The translations under genes and the position numbers were made by a program. Positions 41,997-50,170 of a DNA stretch of 64,000 nucleotides are shown here, piece by piece. How positions within the stretch are numbered: the stretch's first letter is position 1; every line of letters begins with the position of its first letter. The notes beneath the pieces are model-generated. The model saw only the letters and a list, made by a program, of their open reading frames with translations, searched no databases and had not been told where the DNA came from. Origin of the DNA: JAAYBF01 sp963715445 (lineage in GTDB: Bacteria; Actinomycetota; Thermoleophilia; Solirubrobacterales; Thermoleophilaceae); NCBI GenBank assembly GCA_963715445.1, contig OY970240.1:620001-684000 (forward strand), in the 5' to 3' direction.

Positions 41997-43184
41997 TTAG
42001 AGGCCGTAGGAGCGGCCGATGACGTCGAGCATGATCTCGTCGCTGCCGGCGCCGATGCGGTTGAGGCGCATGTCGCGCCACGCTCGCTCGATCCCGTACT
42101 CCTTCATGTAGCCGGCGCCGCCGTGGATCTGCAGGCACTCGTCCGTCACCTCGCAGGCCATCTGGGCGGTGAACAGCTTCGCCATCGATATCTCGCGCAC
42201 CGGGTACTCGCCGTTGTTGAAGCGCCAGGCGGTCATGTAGGTCATCTGGCGACCGGCCTCGATCTTCGTCGCCATGTCGGCGAACTTGTGCCGGATCGCC
42301 TGGAACTTGCCGATCGGGCGGCCGAACGCCTCGCGCTCGAGCGCGTACTGGAGCGTCTTGTCGAAGCAGCGCTGGGCGCCCGCTACGCAGCCGGCGGCGC
42401 CGATCAGGCGCTCGCCCTGGAGCTCCCACATGATGTGGAAGAAGCCCTTGCCCTCCTCGCCGAGCATCGCGCTGGCGGGGACGCGCACGTCCTGGAAGGC
42501 CAGCAGGGCCGTGTCGGAGGCGTGCATGCCGAGCTTCTCCAGCTTCTTCTCGCGGATCACCCCGGGCGCGTCCATCGGCACGAGGAAGAGCGTGAAGCCG
42601 TCGTAGCCCTTGTCGGGATCGGTCTTCGTGACGAGCACGATCACGTCGGCGCGGTGGCCGTTGGTGATGTAGGTCTTGGAGCCGTTGATCACGTACTCGT
42701 CCCCGTCGCGCACGGCGCGCGTCTTGATCCCGGAGACGTCGGAGCCGGCGTCCGGCTCGGTGATGCCCAGGCAGAGGATCTTCTCGCCCTTGATCGCCGG
42801 CACGAGCCACTCCTGCTTCTGCTCCTCGGTGCCGAACAGGTGGATCGGCGGCATCGCCATGTCGGTCTGGACGGCGACGCCCATCGCCAGCCCGCCCGAG
42901 TGGGACTTGGCCAGCTCCTCCGCGAGCACGAGGTTGCAGAAGTAGTCGCCCCCCTGTCCGCCGTACTCCTCGGGCATCGAGAGGCCGAGGAAGCCGAGCT
43001 CGCCCATGCGCCGCATCACCGAGTCGGGGAAGGTGGTCTCCTCCCACTCGTCCGCGTGGGGGGCCAGCTCCTTCTCGACGAAGGAGCCGATCGACTCGCG
43101 CAGGCGGTCGTGGTCCTCGTTGAAGATGAAGTGCTTCCGGTTGCTCTGGAAGTCGGGCTTGAGGACGGTCTCGGCGGTGGCCAT
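41997..43184 (-). CDS. Acyl-CoA dehydrogenase (IVD/LCAD-like), copy 2
   Basis: A 395-residue paralogue of the next gene, from ATG 43184 with GGGAG 8 nt upstream; an extra N-terminal reading to 43235 is out of keeping with the family and lies in the operator region. Motifs GITEPDAGSDVSGIKTRA, INGSKTYITNG, YALEREAFGRPIGKFQ and IHGGAGYMKEYGIERAWRD are intact, and the likely base is Glu in QGERLIGA. First gene of the nine-gene cluster; the upstream region carries the inverted repeat 43235-43259. Confidence 0.94.
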   Translation of the reverse strand: MATAETVLKPDFQSNRKHFIFNEDHDRLRESIGSFVEKELAPHADEWEETTFPDSVMRRMGELGFLGLSMPEEYGGQGGDYFCNLVLAEELAKSHSGGLAMGVAVQTDMAMPPIHLFGTEEQKQEWLVPAIKGEKILCLGITEPDAGSDVSGIKTRAVRDGDEYVINGSKTYITNGHRADVIVLVTKTDPDKGYDGFTLFLVPMDAPGVIREKKLEKLGMHASDTALLAFQDVRVPASAMLGEEGKGFFHIMWELQGERLIGAAGCVAGAQRCFDKTLQYALEREAFGRPIGKFQAIRHKFADMATKIEAGRQMTYMTAWRFNNGEYPVREISMAKLFTAQMACEVTDECLQIHGGAGYMKEYGIERAWRDMRLNRIGAGSDEIMLDVIGRSYGL

Positions 43185-43234
43185 CTGCTTCTCCCTCTCT
43201 GCTCGCTGGTGCGCGTCGTTGACGCACCGTACCA

Positions 43235-43259
43235 AAGTAGACAGTAGGACTTTCTACTT
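43235..43259 (-). promoter_or_regulatory. Inverted repeat operator upstream of the acyl-CoA cluster
   Basis: AAGTAGA (43235-43241) and TCTACTT (43253-43259) are perfect complements 11 nt apart, with a further AGTAG at 43243-43247 between them. It is the most A+T-rich patch around and lies 51-75 nt before the first start codon. A TetR- or MerR-type regulator is expected; the cluster's own MerR gene is a candidate. Confidence 0.55.
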
Positions 43260-43339
43260 CCCACTCGGCTACAGGCCCCAGGAGTGCCCGAGAGCCACCG
43301 GTTGGTGCGCCAGTGCGGACGATGGCACACTCTCCGAGC

Positions 43340-44713
43340 ATGAGCGGGCGCAGCTTCGACGCGATCGTCCTCGGAGCCGGCCCGGCTGGCGAGGTTGCGG
43401 CCGGCCGCCTCGCGGACGGCGGCCTCTCGGTGGCGATCGTCGAGCCGCACCTGATCGGGGGCGAGTGCTCCTTCTACGCCTGCATGCCATCGAAGGCGAT
43501 GCTGCGGCCGGGCGAGGTGCTCGCCGAGGCGCGGCGCGTTCCCGGTGCCGCCGAGGCCGTCACGGGCGACGTCGACGTAGGCGCGGTGCTGGCGCGGCGC
43601 GACGAGGTGATCCACGACCTGGACGACAGCGAGCAGGTCCCATGGCTCGAGGACAAGGGCATCGTGCTGCTGCGCGGCCGGGGGAGGCTCGAGGGAGAGC
43701 GGCGGGTGCGGGTCGGCGACGAGCTGCTGACCGCCGAACGCGCGGTGGTGATCGCCACCGGGAGCACCGCCGCGCTGCCGCCGATCGACGGCCTGCGGGA
43801 GGTGGAGCCGTGGACCAACCGCAAGGGCACCACAGCGAAGGAGCCGCCCGCTCGACTGGCGATCCTCGGCGGAGGTGTGGCGGGGGTCGAGCTGGCGCAG
43901 GCCTGGCGCACGCTCGGATCGCAGGTGACGGTCCTCGAGCGCAGCGACCGGCTGCTGGAGCGCGAGGAGCCGTTCGCCGGCGACCAGGTGGCCGACTCGC
44001 TGCGAGCGCTCGGCGTGGACATCCGCCTGGACGCCGCGGTCGCAGCCGTTCGCTCCCGCGACGGCGAGGTCGTGCTGGAGCTGGAGGGCGCGCCGGAGAT
44101 CGTCGTCGACGAGCTGCTCGTGGCCGCCGGGCGGCAGCCGAACACCGAGGACATCGGGCTCGAGAGCGTGGAGCTCGAGCCGGGGAAGTCGATCGAGGTG
44201 GACGACCGCATGCGGGCGAGCGGAGTCGACGGCGAGTGGCTCTACGCCATCGGCGACGTCAACGGCAGAGCGCTCCTGACCCACATGGGCAAGTACCAGG
44301 CGCGCGCCGCGGCCGACGTGATCCTCGGCAAGGACGCCGTCGTCACCGAGGACGGCGCGATCTCCCCGCGGGTGATCTTCAGCGAGCCGCAGGTAGCGGC
44401 GGTGGGCCACACCCTCGCGTCGGCCGAGCAGGCCGGCCTGCGTGTGCGCGTGGTCGACGTGGACACCGAAGGCAACGCCGGCGGCAGCTTCGTAGGCAAG
44501 GGCGCGCCCGGGACCTGCCGGATCGTGGTCGACGAGGACCGGCGGGTGATCGTCGGTGCGACCTTCACCGGCGTCGAGGTGGCCGAGACGATCCACGCGG
44601 CGACGATCGCCATCGTCGGCGAGGTTCCCCTGGACCGCCTCTGGCACGCGATCCCCTCGTTCCCAACGCGCAGCGAGCTGTGGCTCAACCTGCTCGAGAA
44701 GTACGGGCTCTGA
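43340..44713 (+). CDS. Pyridine nucleotide-disulfide oxidoreductase (Lpd/mercuric reductase-like)
   Basis: A 457-residue class I flavoprotein disulfide reductase from ATG 43340 (ATG 43322 also in frame). FAD site DAIVLGAGPAGEVAA; redox pair in GGECSFYACMPSK (Cys-x4-Cys); NAD site LAILGGGVAGVELA; FAD-ribityl motif YAIGDVNG; C-terminal base region HAIPSFPTRSELWL, which keeps His and Glu of the usual HPHPTLSE. The substrate is not evident: no lipoyl-protein or E2 gene is adjacent, so it is unlikely to be the main Lpd. Confidence 0.9.
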   Translation: MSGRSFDAIVLGAGPAGEVAAGRLADGGLSVAIVEPHLIGGECSFYACMPSKAMLRPGEVLAEARRVPGAAEAVTGDVDVGAVLARRDEVIHDLDDSEQVPWLEDKGIVLLRGRGRLEGERRVRVGDELLTAERAVVIATGSTAALPPIDGLREVEPWTNRKGTTAKEPPARLAILGGGVAGVELAQAWRTLGSQVTVLERSDRLLEREEPFAGDQVADSLRALGVDIRLDAAVAAVRSRDGEVVLELEGAPEIVVDELLVAAGRQPNTEDIGLESVELEPGKSIEVDDRMRASGVDGEWLYAIGDVNGRALLTHMGKYQARAAADVILGKDAVVTEDGAISPRVIFSEPQVAAVGHTLASAEQAGLRVRVVDVDTEGNAGGSFVGKGAPGTCRIVVDEDRRVIVGATFTGVEVAETIHAATIAIVGEVPLDRLWHAIPSFPTRSELWLNLLEKYGL

Positions 44714-44991
44714 GCAAGTCGGAGCGGGAGCACGCGGTCCTCGAGCGGGCTCGCTCGATCCCGGCCGGCTGCGTAACGACGTACGGGGACATCTCGCCGG
44801 GCGCGCCGCGCTTCGCGGGCGCGGTGCTGTTCTCCTGCGAGGACCCGACCGTGCCGTGGCAGAGGGTGGTACGGGCCGACGGCTCGCTCGCCAAGGGCGA
44901 GCGGCAGCGCCGGCTGCTCGAGGCGGAGGGCGTCCCCTTCCGCGGCGAGCGCGTGGACATGCGCGCCGCCTGGATGCCCGCGTCCTGCTAG
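44680..44991 (+). CDS. Alkyltransferase-like protein (ATL)
   Basis: A small MGMT-superfamily protein that binds O6-alkylguanine and flags it for nucleotide-excision repair without removing the alkyl group. The helix and loop motifs SIPAGCVTTYGDIS and GERQRRLLEAEGVPF are present. The acceptor Cys of PCHRVV is Trp (PWQRVV), the ATL hallmark. The start is unsure: GTG 44680 lies inside the previous gene and gives 103 residues; CTG 44710 would overlap its stop by 4 nt and fits the domain equally well. Its stop shares CTAG (44988-44991) with the convergent SDR. Confidence 0.82.
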   Translation: MAQPAREVRALSKSEREHAVLERARSIPAGCVTTYGDISPGAPRFAGAVLFSCEDPTVPWQRVVRADGSLAKGERQRRLLEAEGVPFRGERVDMRAAWMPASC

Positions 44992-45689
44992 AACGCGATC
45001 TGCTTGCCGTCGCGGAAGAAGCCGCCGCTCGGGCCGTCATCGGGCAGCGTGGCGAGCCAGACGATCCCGGCCGCGCCGTCCTCGACGGGCTTCTTGGCTC
45101 CCATCGGGCCGCCCATGTCCGTGTCGACGAAGCCGGGGCAGGCGGAGTTGACGAGCACGCCGGCGTCCGCCAGCTCGGTGGACAGGATGCGCGTCACCGC
45201 GTTGAGCGCGGCCTTCGATACGCGATAGCCGGGCGACCAGCCGCCCATCTCCGTGACGCCGCCCATCCCCGAGGACACGTTGACGATCCGCGGGTGCTCG
45301 CTCGCGCGCAGCAGCGGCAGCAGCCCGACGGCCAGGCGGTAGGCGCCATAGAAGTTCGTCTCGAGGCTCTGCGCGATCTTGTCGAACTCGGGCTCGAGGC
45401 CCGAGACCCCGAAGTCGGGCCCGATCCCGGCGTTGTTGACGAGCACGTCGAGGCGTCCCGGGTCGGCCGTCACCGCTGACACCGCGCGCTCGATGCTCGC
45501 CGGATCGCTGACGTCCAGCTCGAGCGGACGCGTGTCGCCCTCGATCCCCGCCGCGGCCGCCTGCGCCTTCTCGGCGCTGCGCGCGGTCACGATCACCGTG
45601 TAGCCACGATCCGCCAACTGGCGCGCAGCCTCGCGTCCGAGACCCCTGTTCGCGCCCGTCACGAGCGCCACCCGACCGTTCTCGCTCAC
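44988..45689 (-). CDS. Short-chain dehydrogenase/reductase
   Basis: A 233-residue classical SDR, of the carbonyl-reductase-like group, from GTG 45689 (GGAGGAG 5-6 nt upstream). Motifs: TGANRGLG (cofactor), LVNNAGIG, catalytic Ser in IVNVSSGMGG and Tyr/Lys in YRVSKAALN. Substrate unknown. Convergent with the ATL gene, sharing CTAG; divergent from the next SDR. Confidence 0.92.
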   Translation of the reverse strand: MSENGRVALVTGANRGLGREAARQLADRGYTVIVTARSAEKAQAAAAGIEGDTRPLELDVSDPASIERAVSAVTADPGRLDVLVNNAGIGPDFGVSGLEPEFDKIAQSLETNFYGAYRLAVGLLPLLRASEHPRIVNVSSGMGGVTEMGGWSPGYRVSKAALNAVTRILSTELADAGVLVNSACPGFVDTDMGGPMGAKKPVEDGAAGIVWLATLPDDGPSGGFFRDGKQIAF

Positions 45690-45832
45690 GTAGCTCCTCC
45701 GTCGTCGCTCTCCCTGCTTCGGAGGCTACTTGGCCGGCTGGCCAGGAGGTGGCCGCACGGTGGTGGCGGGACCGTAAGAATCCGCCTGTCTTTTGGAGAG
45801 ACGACGAAGACTTCGACGAAGAGGAGCGGCAC

Positions 45833-46660
45833 GTGGGACTTCTGGACGGTAAATCGGCGATCGTCACCGGCTCGGCGCGCGGCATCGGTCGCGCCACCGC
45901 GGAGCTGCTGGCCGCACAGGGCGCGCGAGTGCTCATCAACGACCTCGACGGCGACATCGCCGAGCAGGCCTCCGGGGAGATCCAGGGCGAGACCGTCTCG
46001 TTCGCCGGCGACCTGACCAAGGACGGCGTGCCGGACAAGCTCGTGCAGACCGCGGTCGACGCCTTCGGCGGCCTCGACATCGTGGTCAACAACGCTGGCT
46101 ACACCTGGGACGGCCCGATCCACAAGATGTCCGACGAGCAGTTCCAGGCGATGCTCGACATCCACAACGTCGTGCCGTTCAAGGTTCTGCGCGCGGCCGC
46201 CCCGCACATGCGCGAGCCCGCCAAGAAGGAGCGCGACGAGGGCATCGAGGTCTTCCGCAAGGTCGTCAACGTCTCCTCGGTCTCGGGCACGATGGGCAAC
46301 GCCGGCCAGGTCAACTACGCCTCCGGGAAGTCCGGCGTGGTGGGCCTGACCAAGACGCTCGCCAAGGAGTGGGGCCAGTTCAAGATCAACGTGAACGCGG
46401 TCGCGTTCGGCTTCATCGAGACGCGCCTGACGGCCGCCAAGGAGAACTCCGAGTCGGTCGACGTGGATGGCACGGAGGTCCAGCTGGGCATCCCGGAGCA
46501 GCTGCGCCAGATGGCCAAGATGCTGATCCCGCTCGGCCGCCCGGGCACCCCCGAGGAGGCCGCCGGCGGCATCTTCTTCCTCTGCTCGCCGTGGTCCAAC
46601 TACGTGCACGGCCAGGTGCTGAACGTGACCGGTGGACAGTTCACCGGCATGACCAACTGA
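45833..46660 (+). CDS. SDR oxidoreductase, FabG/3-hydroxyacyl-CoA dehydrogenase-like
   Basis: A 275-residue classical SDR from GTG 45833 with GAGGAG 7 nt upstream. Cofactor motif TGSARGIGRA, VVNNAGY, catalytic Ser in VVNVSSVSGT and the YASGK Tyr/Lys pair; the C-terminus GQVLNVTGGQFTGM is FabG-like. A beta-ketoacyl thioester reductase or 3-hydroxyacyl-CoA dehydrogenase is likely. A 12-bp hairpin terminator follows the stop. Confidence 0.93.
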   Translation: MGLLDGKSAIVTGSARGIGRATAELLAAQGARVLINDLDGDIAEQASGEIQGETVSFAGDLTKDGVPDKLVQTAVDAFGGLDIVVNNAGYTWDGPIHKMSDEQFQAMLDIHNVVPFKVLRAAAPHMREPAKKERDEGIEVFRKVVNVSSVSGTMGNAGQVNYASGKSGVVGLTKTLAKEWGQFKINVNAVAFGFIETRLTAAKENSESVDVDGTEVQLGIPEQLRQMAKMLIPLGRPGTPEEAAGGIFFLCSPWSNYVHGQVLNVTGGQFTGMTN

Positions 46661-46677
46661 CCCAGCTGACGCCCCAC

Positions 46678-46706
46678 CGGAGGGGCGCCCGAGCGGCGCC
46701 CCTCCG
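46678..46706. terminator. 12-bp GC-rich hairpin between convergent genes
   Basis: CGGAGGGGCGCC (46678-46689), loop CGAGC, GGCGCCCCTCCG (46695-46706): perfect complementarity. It lies 17 nt after the SDR stop and 11 nt before the ferritin-like stop, so it can serve both strands. No T-tract. Confidence 0.8.
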
Positions 46707-46717
46707 AGTGCTGCCGG

Positions 46718-47368
46718 TTAGGCGATGAAGGGCTTCGCCTTCTTCAGCACGGCACCCATCCCGGCCGCCTTGTCGAAGGCGTTGGGAGCGAAGCTCTTGC
46801 CGGCCAGCTCACGCACGAACGCGGCGTGCCGAGCCTCGACGGAGTGGATCGACAGCGCGGCCTTGACCACCGCCGGCTGCTTGAGCCTCGGGCCCTGGCC
46901 CGCATAGGCGCTGACACCGGTGTCCTCGAGCACGACAGCCGTGGCGAGGAAGTTGGCCTGGTTGGCGGTCGCCGTGTCGAAGGCGAACTTCGGCTTCTTG
47001 ACCGCGGCCTTCCCCAGCGCCGAGCGCAGGAACTTGACGTGGGCCTCCTCGTGCTTCTGGATCACCTGCGCGGCGCGCAGGGCGTCACCCGTCAGGCCGG
47101 CCTTGGCGAGCGCCTCCTTGTAGAACTCGTTCTCGAGGTACTCGAGCGTGAGCGCGTAGTTGAGGATCTTCACGTCCTGCTTCTTGGACGGCTTGGCCTC
47201 GAGCAGCGCCGGGAAGCCGCTGAGGAGGACGCTGCCGCCGAGCAGCGCCCCGCCACCGAGCGCCGCCTTGCGAAACAGATCGGCGCGGGTGTCCCCCTCG
47301 ACCGCGCCCTCCGCCTCCCGAAGCGCACCGTCGACATCGACCAGGTCGAGCGTAATCAGATCGGACAT
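46718..47368 (-). CDS. Ferritin-like domain protein
   Basis: A 216-residue protein: a polar N-terminus, a hydrophobic export- or anchor-like segment (LFRKAALGGGALLGGSVLL, about 30-50; it lacks a twin Arg), then a four-helix ferritin-like domain (about 68-200). Candidate metal ligands are Glu in LEYLENEFY, Glu/His in KHEEAHVKFL, Glu in VLEDTGV and Glu/His in HSVEARHAAF. Homologues are sometimes called DUF4439 or Ferritin_2. GGGAGG lies 7 nt before the ATG. Role in iron storage or oxidative stress is plausible. Confidence 0.85.
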   Translation of the reverse strand: MSDLITLDLVDVDGALREAEGAVEGDTRADLFRKAALGGGALLGGSVLLSGFPALLEAKPSKKQDVKILNYALTLEYLENEFYKEALAKAGLTGDALRAAQVIQKHEEAHVKFLRSALGKAAVKKPKFAFDTATANQANFLATAVVLEDTGVSAYAGQGPRLKQPAVVKAALSIHSVEARHAAFVRELAGKSFAPNAFDKAAGMGAVLKKAKPFIA

Positions 47369-47481
47369 GGGAACTACCTCCCTTGACGATTGATGATCGG
47401 CCGCGCGCCTTCGGTCGAAGGGAGCGGCTCGTCAAAGGGCTACGGGCCAAGGCCCGGGCTGGATCACTCCCCCGCCTCGAA

Positions 47482-48324
47482 TCAGGGCTTGGGCTTGCGC
47501 TCCTCGGCCAGCGGCTTGCCGCCTTCGTCCGAGATCGACGTGGGAGGCCAGCGGCCGAACCAGTTGTCGCGGGCGCCGTCCATCGTGATCACCGAGCCGG
47601 AGTAGAAGTCGCCCGCCGGCGAGGCTAGGTAGGCGATCGCCCAGGCGAACTCGTCCTCGGTCCCGAGTCGGCCGAGCGGGATCGTCTGCTCGAGGTGCTC
47701 CACCACCGCCTTCGGGTACTTGGTGCGCAGGGTCTCGGTGCCGAACTGGCCGGCGGCGAGGGCGGTCAGCTTGATGCCGAAGCGCGACCACTCGATCGAG
47801 AGCACGCGCGTGAGGTTCTCCACCGCGGCACGGGCGGCGGAGGAGTGCGCCATACCCGGCAGGCCATTGTGCGGCGAGAGCGTGACGTTCACGACCTTGC
47901 CTCCGGCGCCGCTGGGGATCATCGCCTTGGTGACCACGGCGTGGGTCATCAGCCAGGTTCCCTCGACGTTGAGGCGGATGACCGTGCGGAAGCCCTTCGG
48001 GGTGATGTCCTCGGCCGGGGTGAGGTACTGGCCGCCGGCGTTGTTGACGAGCAGGTCGATCTTGCCGTGGCGCTCCAGCACCGCGTCCACCAGCACCTCG
48101 ACCTGGTCCTCCTCGCGGATGTCGCAGGCCTCGGCCGCGCAGCTGCCCTCGGCGCACAGCGCGACGGTCTCCTCGAGCGGCTCCGTGCGACGGCCACAGA
48201 CCACCACCTGGGCGCCCAGGCTCGTCAGCTCGATCGCCGTTGCCCGGCCGAAGCCCGAGCCGCCCCCGCTGACGAGCGCGACCTGGCCGGCCAGGAGGTC
48301 GGGGGCGAAGACCTTGGACGCCAT
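47482..48324 (-). CDS. SDR, dienoyl-/enoyl-CoA reductase-like (no catalytic Tyr)
   Basis: A 280-residue SDR from ATG 48324. Cofactor site SGGGSGFGRA and NNAGGQYL are normal, but the YxxxK position reads MAHSSAARAAVENL, with Ser for Tyr and Arg for Lys. This HSxAARA pattern is known in the 2,4-dienoyl-CoA reductase and peroxisomal enoyl-CoA reductase group, which use a different mechanism, so an NADPH-dependent enoyl- or dienoyl-CoA reductase is likely. The last ~25 residues extend beyond the fold. Confidence 0.9.
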   Translation of the reverse strand: MASKVFAPDLLAGQVALVSGGGSGFGRATAIELTSLGAQVVVCGRRTEPLEETVALCAEGSCAAEACDIREEDQVEVLVDAVLERHGKIDLLVNNAGGQYLTPAEDITPKGFRTVIRLNVEGTWLMTHAVVTKAMIPSGAGGKVVNVTLSPHNGLPGMAHSSAARAAVENLTRVLSIEWSRFGIKLTALAAGQFGTETLRTKYPKAVVEHLEQTIPLGRLGTEDEFAWAIAYLASPAGDFYSGSVITMDGARDNWFGRWPPTSISDEGGKPLAEERKPKP

Positions 48325-48413
48325 CTCGCGCCGCAGCCTACCTGCGGGTGGCCGCGGGGCACTCGGCACGCAGCCCATCGACATACTCGGCACGCGGCCT
48401 GTCGAAAACGGTC

Positions 48414-48419
48414 TAGGGT
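48414..48419 (+). promoter_or_regulatory. TAGGGT -10-like element, leaderless MBL start
   Basis: TAGGGT ends 6 nt before the ATG at 48426; no Shine-Dalgarno sequence is present. Confidence 0.5.
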
Positions 48420-48425
48420 CACGCA

Positions 48426-49331
48426 ATGGCCACCGCAGCAGAGCCGCGCCCCGCACAACTGCCGCTGCCCGGAGGCGTAGAGGGCGCCACGGTGCGCCTC
48501 CATCCCCTGCTCTGCGCGCGGATGATCGCCCCGCCGGGCTACATCCACAAGACCGACGGGCGCCTGGCCGCGCTGCGCGCCGTGGGAGTGGGTGTGCCCC
48601 CGGAGGAATGGCTCGAGCTGCCCGTGCAGGCGTTCCTCATCGAGCACCCCGGCGCCGGGCTGGTGCTCGTGGACACGGGCTTCCACGCAGCCGTCGCCGT
48701 CGACGCCCAGCAAGGCATGGGCCGCCTCGGCGGGCTCGTGTTCAAGGACATCCGGATGGAGCAGGAGCAGGCCCTGCCGGCCCAGCTGCGCAGCCTCGGC
48801 TTCGATCCGGGCTCGGTCGGGACCGTCCTCATCACCCACCTCCACACCGACCGCGCGAGCGGCATCGCGCAGTTCCCCGGGGCCACCTTCCTGCTCAGCT
48901 CCGCCGAGTGGGAATCGGCCGCGGACGGGCGTCCCACAGAGGGCTACATCCGCCGGCAGTTCGACCACGCCTTCGACTACCGCACGCTCGACTTCGAGAG
49001 CGACGCCGCCGACTCCTTCGCCACCTTCGGCCGCTCGCTCGACGTGTTCGGGGACGGCAGCGTGCGGATGGTGTTCACGCCCGGCCACACGCACGGCCAC
49101 TGCTCCGTCGTGCTGCGCCTGAAGGATCGCGAGGTGCTGCTGGCAAGCGACGCCGCCTACAGCATGCGGACCATCGAGGAGAGCGCCCTGCCCTTCCGGA
49201 CCGCCGACGAGCACCGCTTCCGCCGCTCGCTCAAGGAGATCCAGCGCTACCGCGAGAACACGCCAGACGCGCTGATCGTGCCGGGGCACGACATGGCCGC
49301 TTGGCGCCGCCTCCAGACCGTCTACGAGTAG
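48426..49331 (+). CDS. Metallo-beta-lactamase fold hydrolase (lactonase-like)
   Basis: A 301-residue MBL-fold protein. Metal-binding motifs: THLHTDRASG (HxHxD present, but the usual second-metal His after Asp is Arg), PGHTHGHCS, the bridging Asp in LASDAAYS and the final His in VPGHDM. The arrangement is that of AHL lactonase-like hydrolases. The Arg may weaken or alter the second metal site. No quorum-sensing gene is nearby; substrate unknown. Confidence 0.9.
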   Translation: MATAAEPRPAQLPLPGGVEGATVRLHPLLCARMIAPPGYIHKTDGRLAALRAVGVGVPPEEWLELPVQAFLIEHPGAGLVLVDTGFHAAVAVDAQQGMGRLGGLVFKDIRMEQEQALPAQLRSLGFDPGSVGTVLITHLHTDRASGIAQFPGATFLLSSAEWESAADGRPTEGYIRRQFDHAFDYRTLDFESDAADSFATFGRSLDVFGDGSVRMVFTPGHTHGHCSVVLRLKDREVLLASDAAYSMRTIEESALPFRTADEHRFRRSLKEIQRYRENTPDALIVPGHDMAAWRRLQTVYE

Positions 49332-49385
49332 CTCAGCGGCCGCGGCTGCTCCGGGGGTCCTTGGGCCTGGGCGACGGGCTGCTTC

Positions 49386-50096
49386 TCAGCGGCCGCCGGC
49401 GCGCAGATCGCGCCAGAGGGTGCGAATGCGCTCGAAGACCTGCTCGGAGGCGTACTGCGACTGGTCCTTGGTGGGGCCCTCGATCTGATCGAAGCGAACC
49501 GGCTCGCCGAAGCGGACGCTCACCTTCGGGAACTGCCCGCGCCGCCAGTTGCGCGTCTTCTCCGACCCGACGATCGCGACCGGGACGACCGGCACCCCGG
49601 TCTCGAGCGTCAGGCGGCCGACTCCCGGGCGGGGCGTGCCGAGCTCGCCGGTGCGCGAGCGCCCGCCCTCCAGGTACATGACCACGACGTCACCGCGCGC
49701 GAGGATCGCGTGGGCGGTGTCGAACGCCTCCTGGTCAGCGTGCCCGCGCCGCACGGGGAACACGCCGCCGTAGTTGAAGAACGGCCAGAGCGGCATCTTG
49801 AAGAGCTGCGACTTGGCCATGAAATGCACCTTGCGGCGCAGGTAGACCGCCAGGAAGAAGTGGTCGAGGAACGAGAAGTGGTTCGGCGCGAGGATGCAGG
49901 GCCCGTCCGGCGGGACGTTGTGGGTGTCGAACGCGCGGGTGCGGAAGAAGCCGAGCAGATAGGGCGTGAGCACCGTGCGCACGAGCTCGTAGTCCCAGTT
50001 GGGCCGGTGCTCGCGCACGCGCCGGTGGAAGCGGTCGAAGTGCTCCGCGGGGCGCTGGTCCTTGTAGACCTGGGGCTTGAGTTGAACGTCGGCCAC
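49386..50096 (-). CDS. plsC: 1-acylglycerol-3-phosphate acyltransferase-like
   Basis: A 236-residue PlsC-domain protein from GTG 50096. The HX4D acyltransferase motif is NHFSFLDHFF, and the phosphate-binding block is YLEGGRSRTGELGTPRPG. It should acylate lysophosphatidate (or a related acceptor) at the membrane. It follows glycerol kinase on the same strand with a 74-nt gap, a sensible pairing for glycerolipid synthesis. Confidence 0.92.
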   Translation of the reverse strand: MADVQLKPQVYKDQRPAEHFDRFHRRVREHRPNWDYELVRTVLTPYLLGFFRTRAFDTHNVPPDGPCILAPNHFSFLDHFFLAVYLRRKVHFMAKSQLFKMPLWPFFNYGGVFPVRRGHADQEAFDTAHAILARGDVVVMYLEGGRSRTGELGTPRPGVGRLTLETGVPVVPVAIVGSEKTRNWRRGQFPKVSVRFGEPVRFDQIEGPTKDQSQYASEQVFERIRTLWRDLRAGGR

Positions 50097-50170
50097 GCCT
50101 CACCTACCCCCTGGACGCCGGTTGGTCACGCGCGAGCTCGGCGTTGGTCTCGCGCAGGCCCGGCGGCAGG

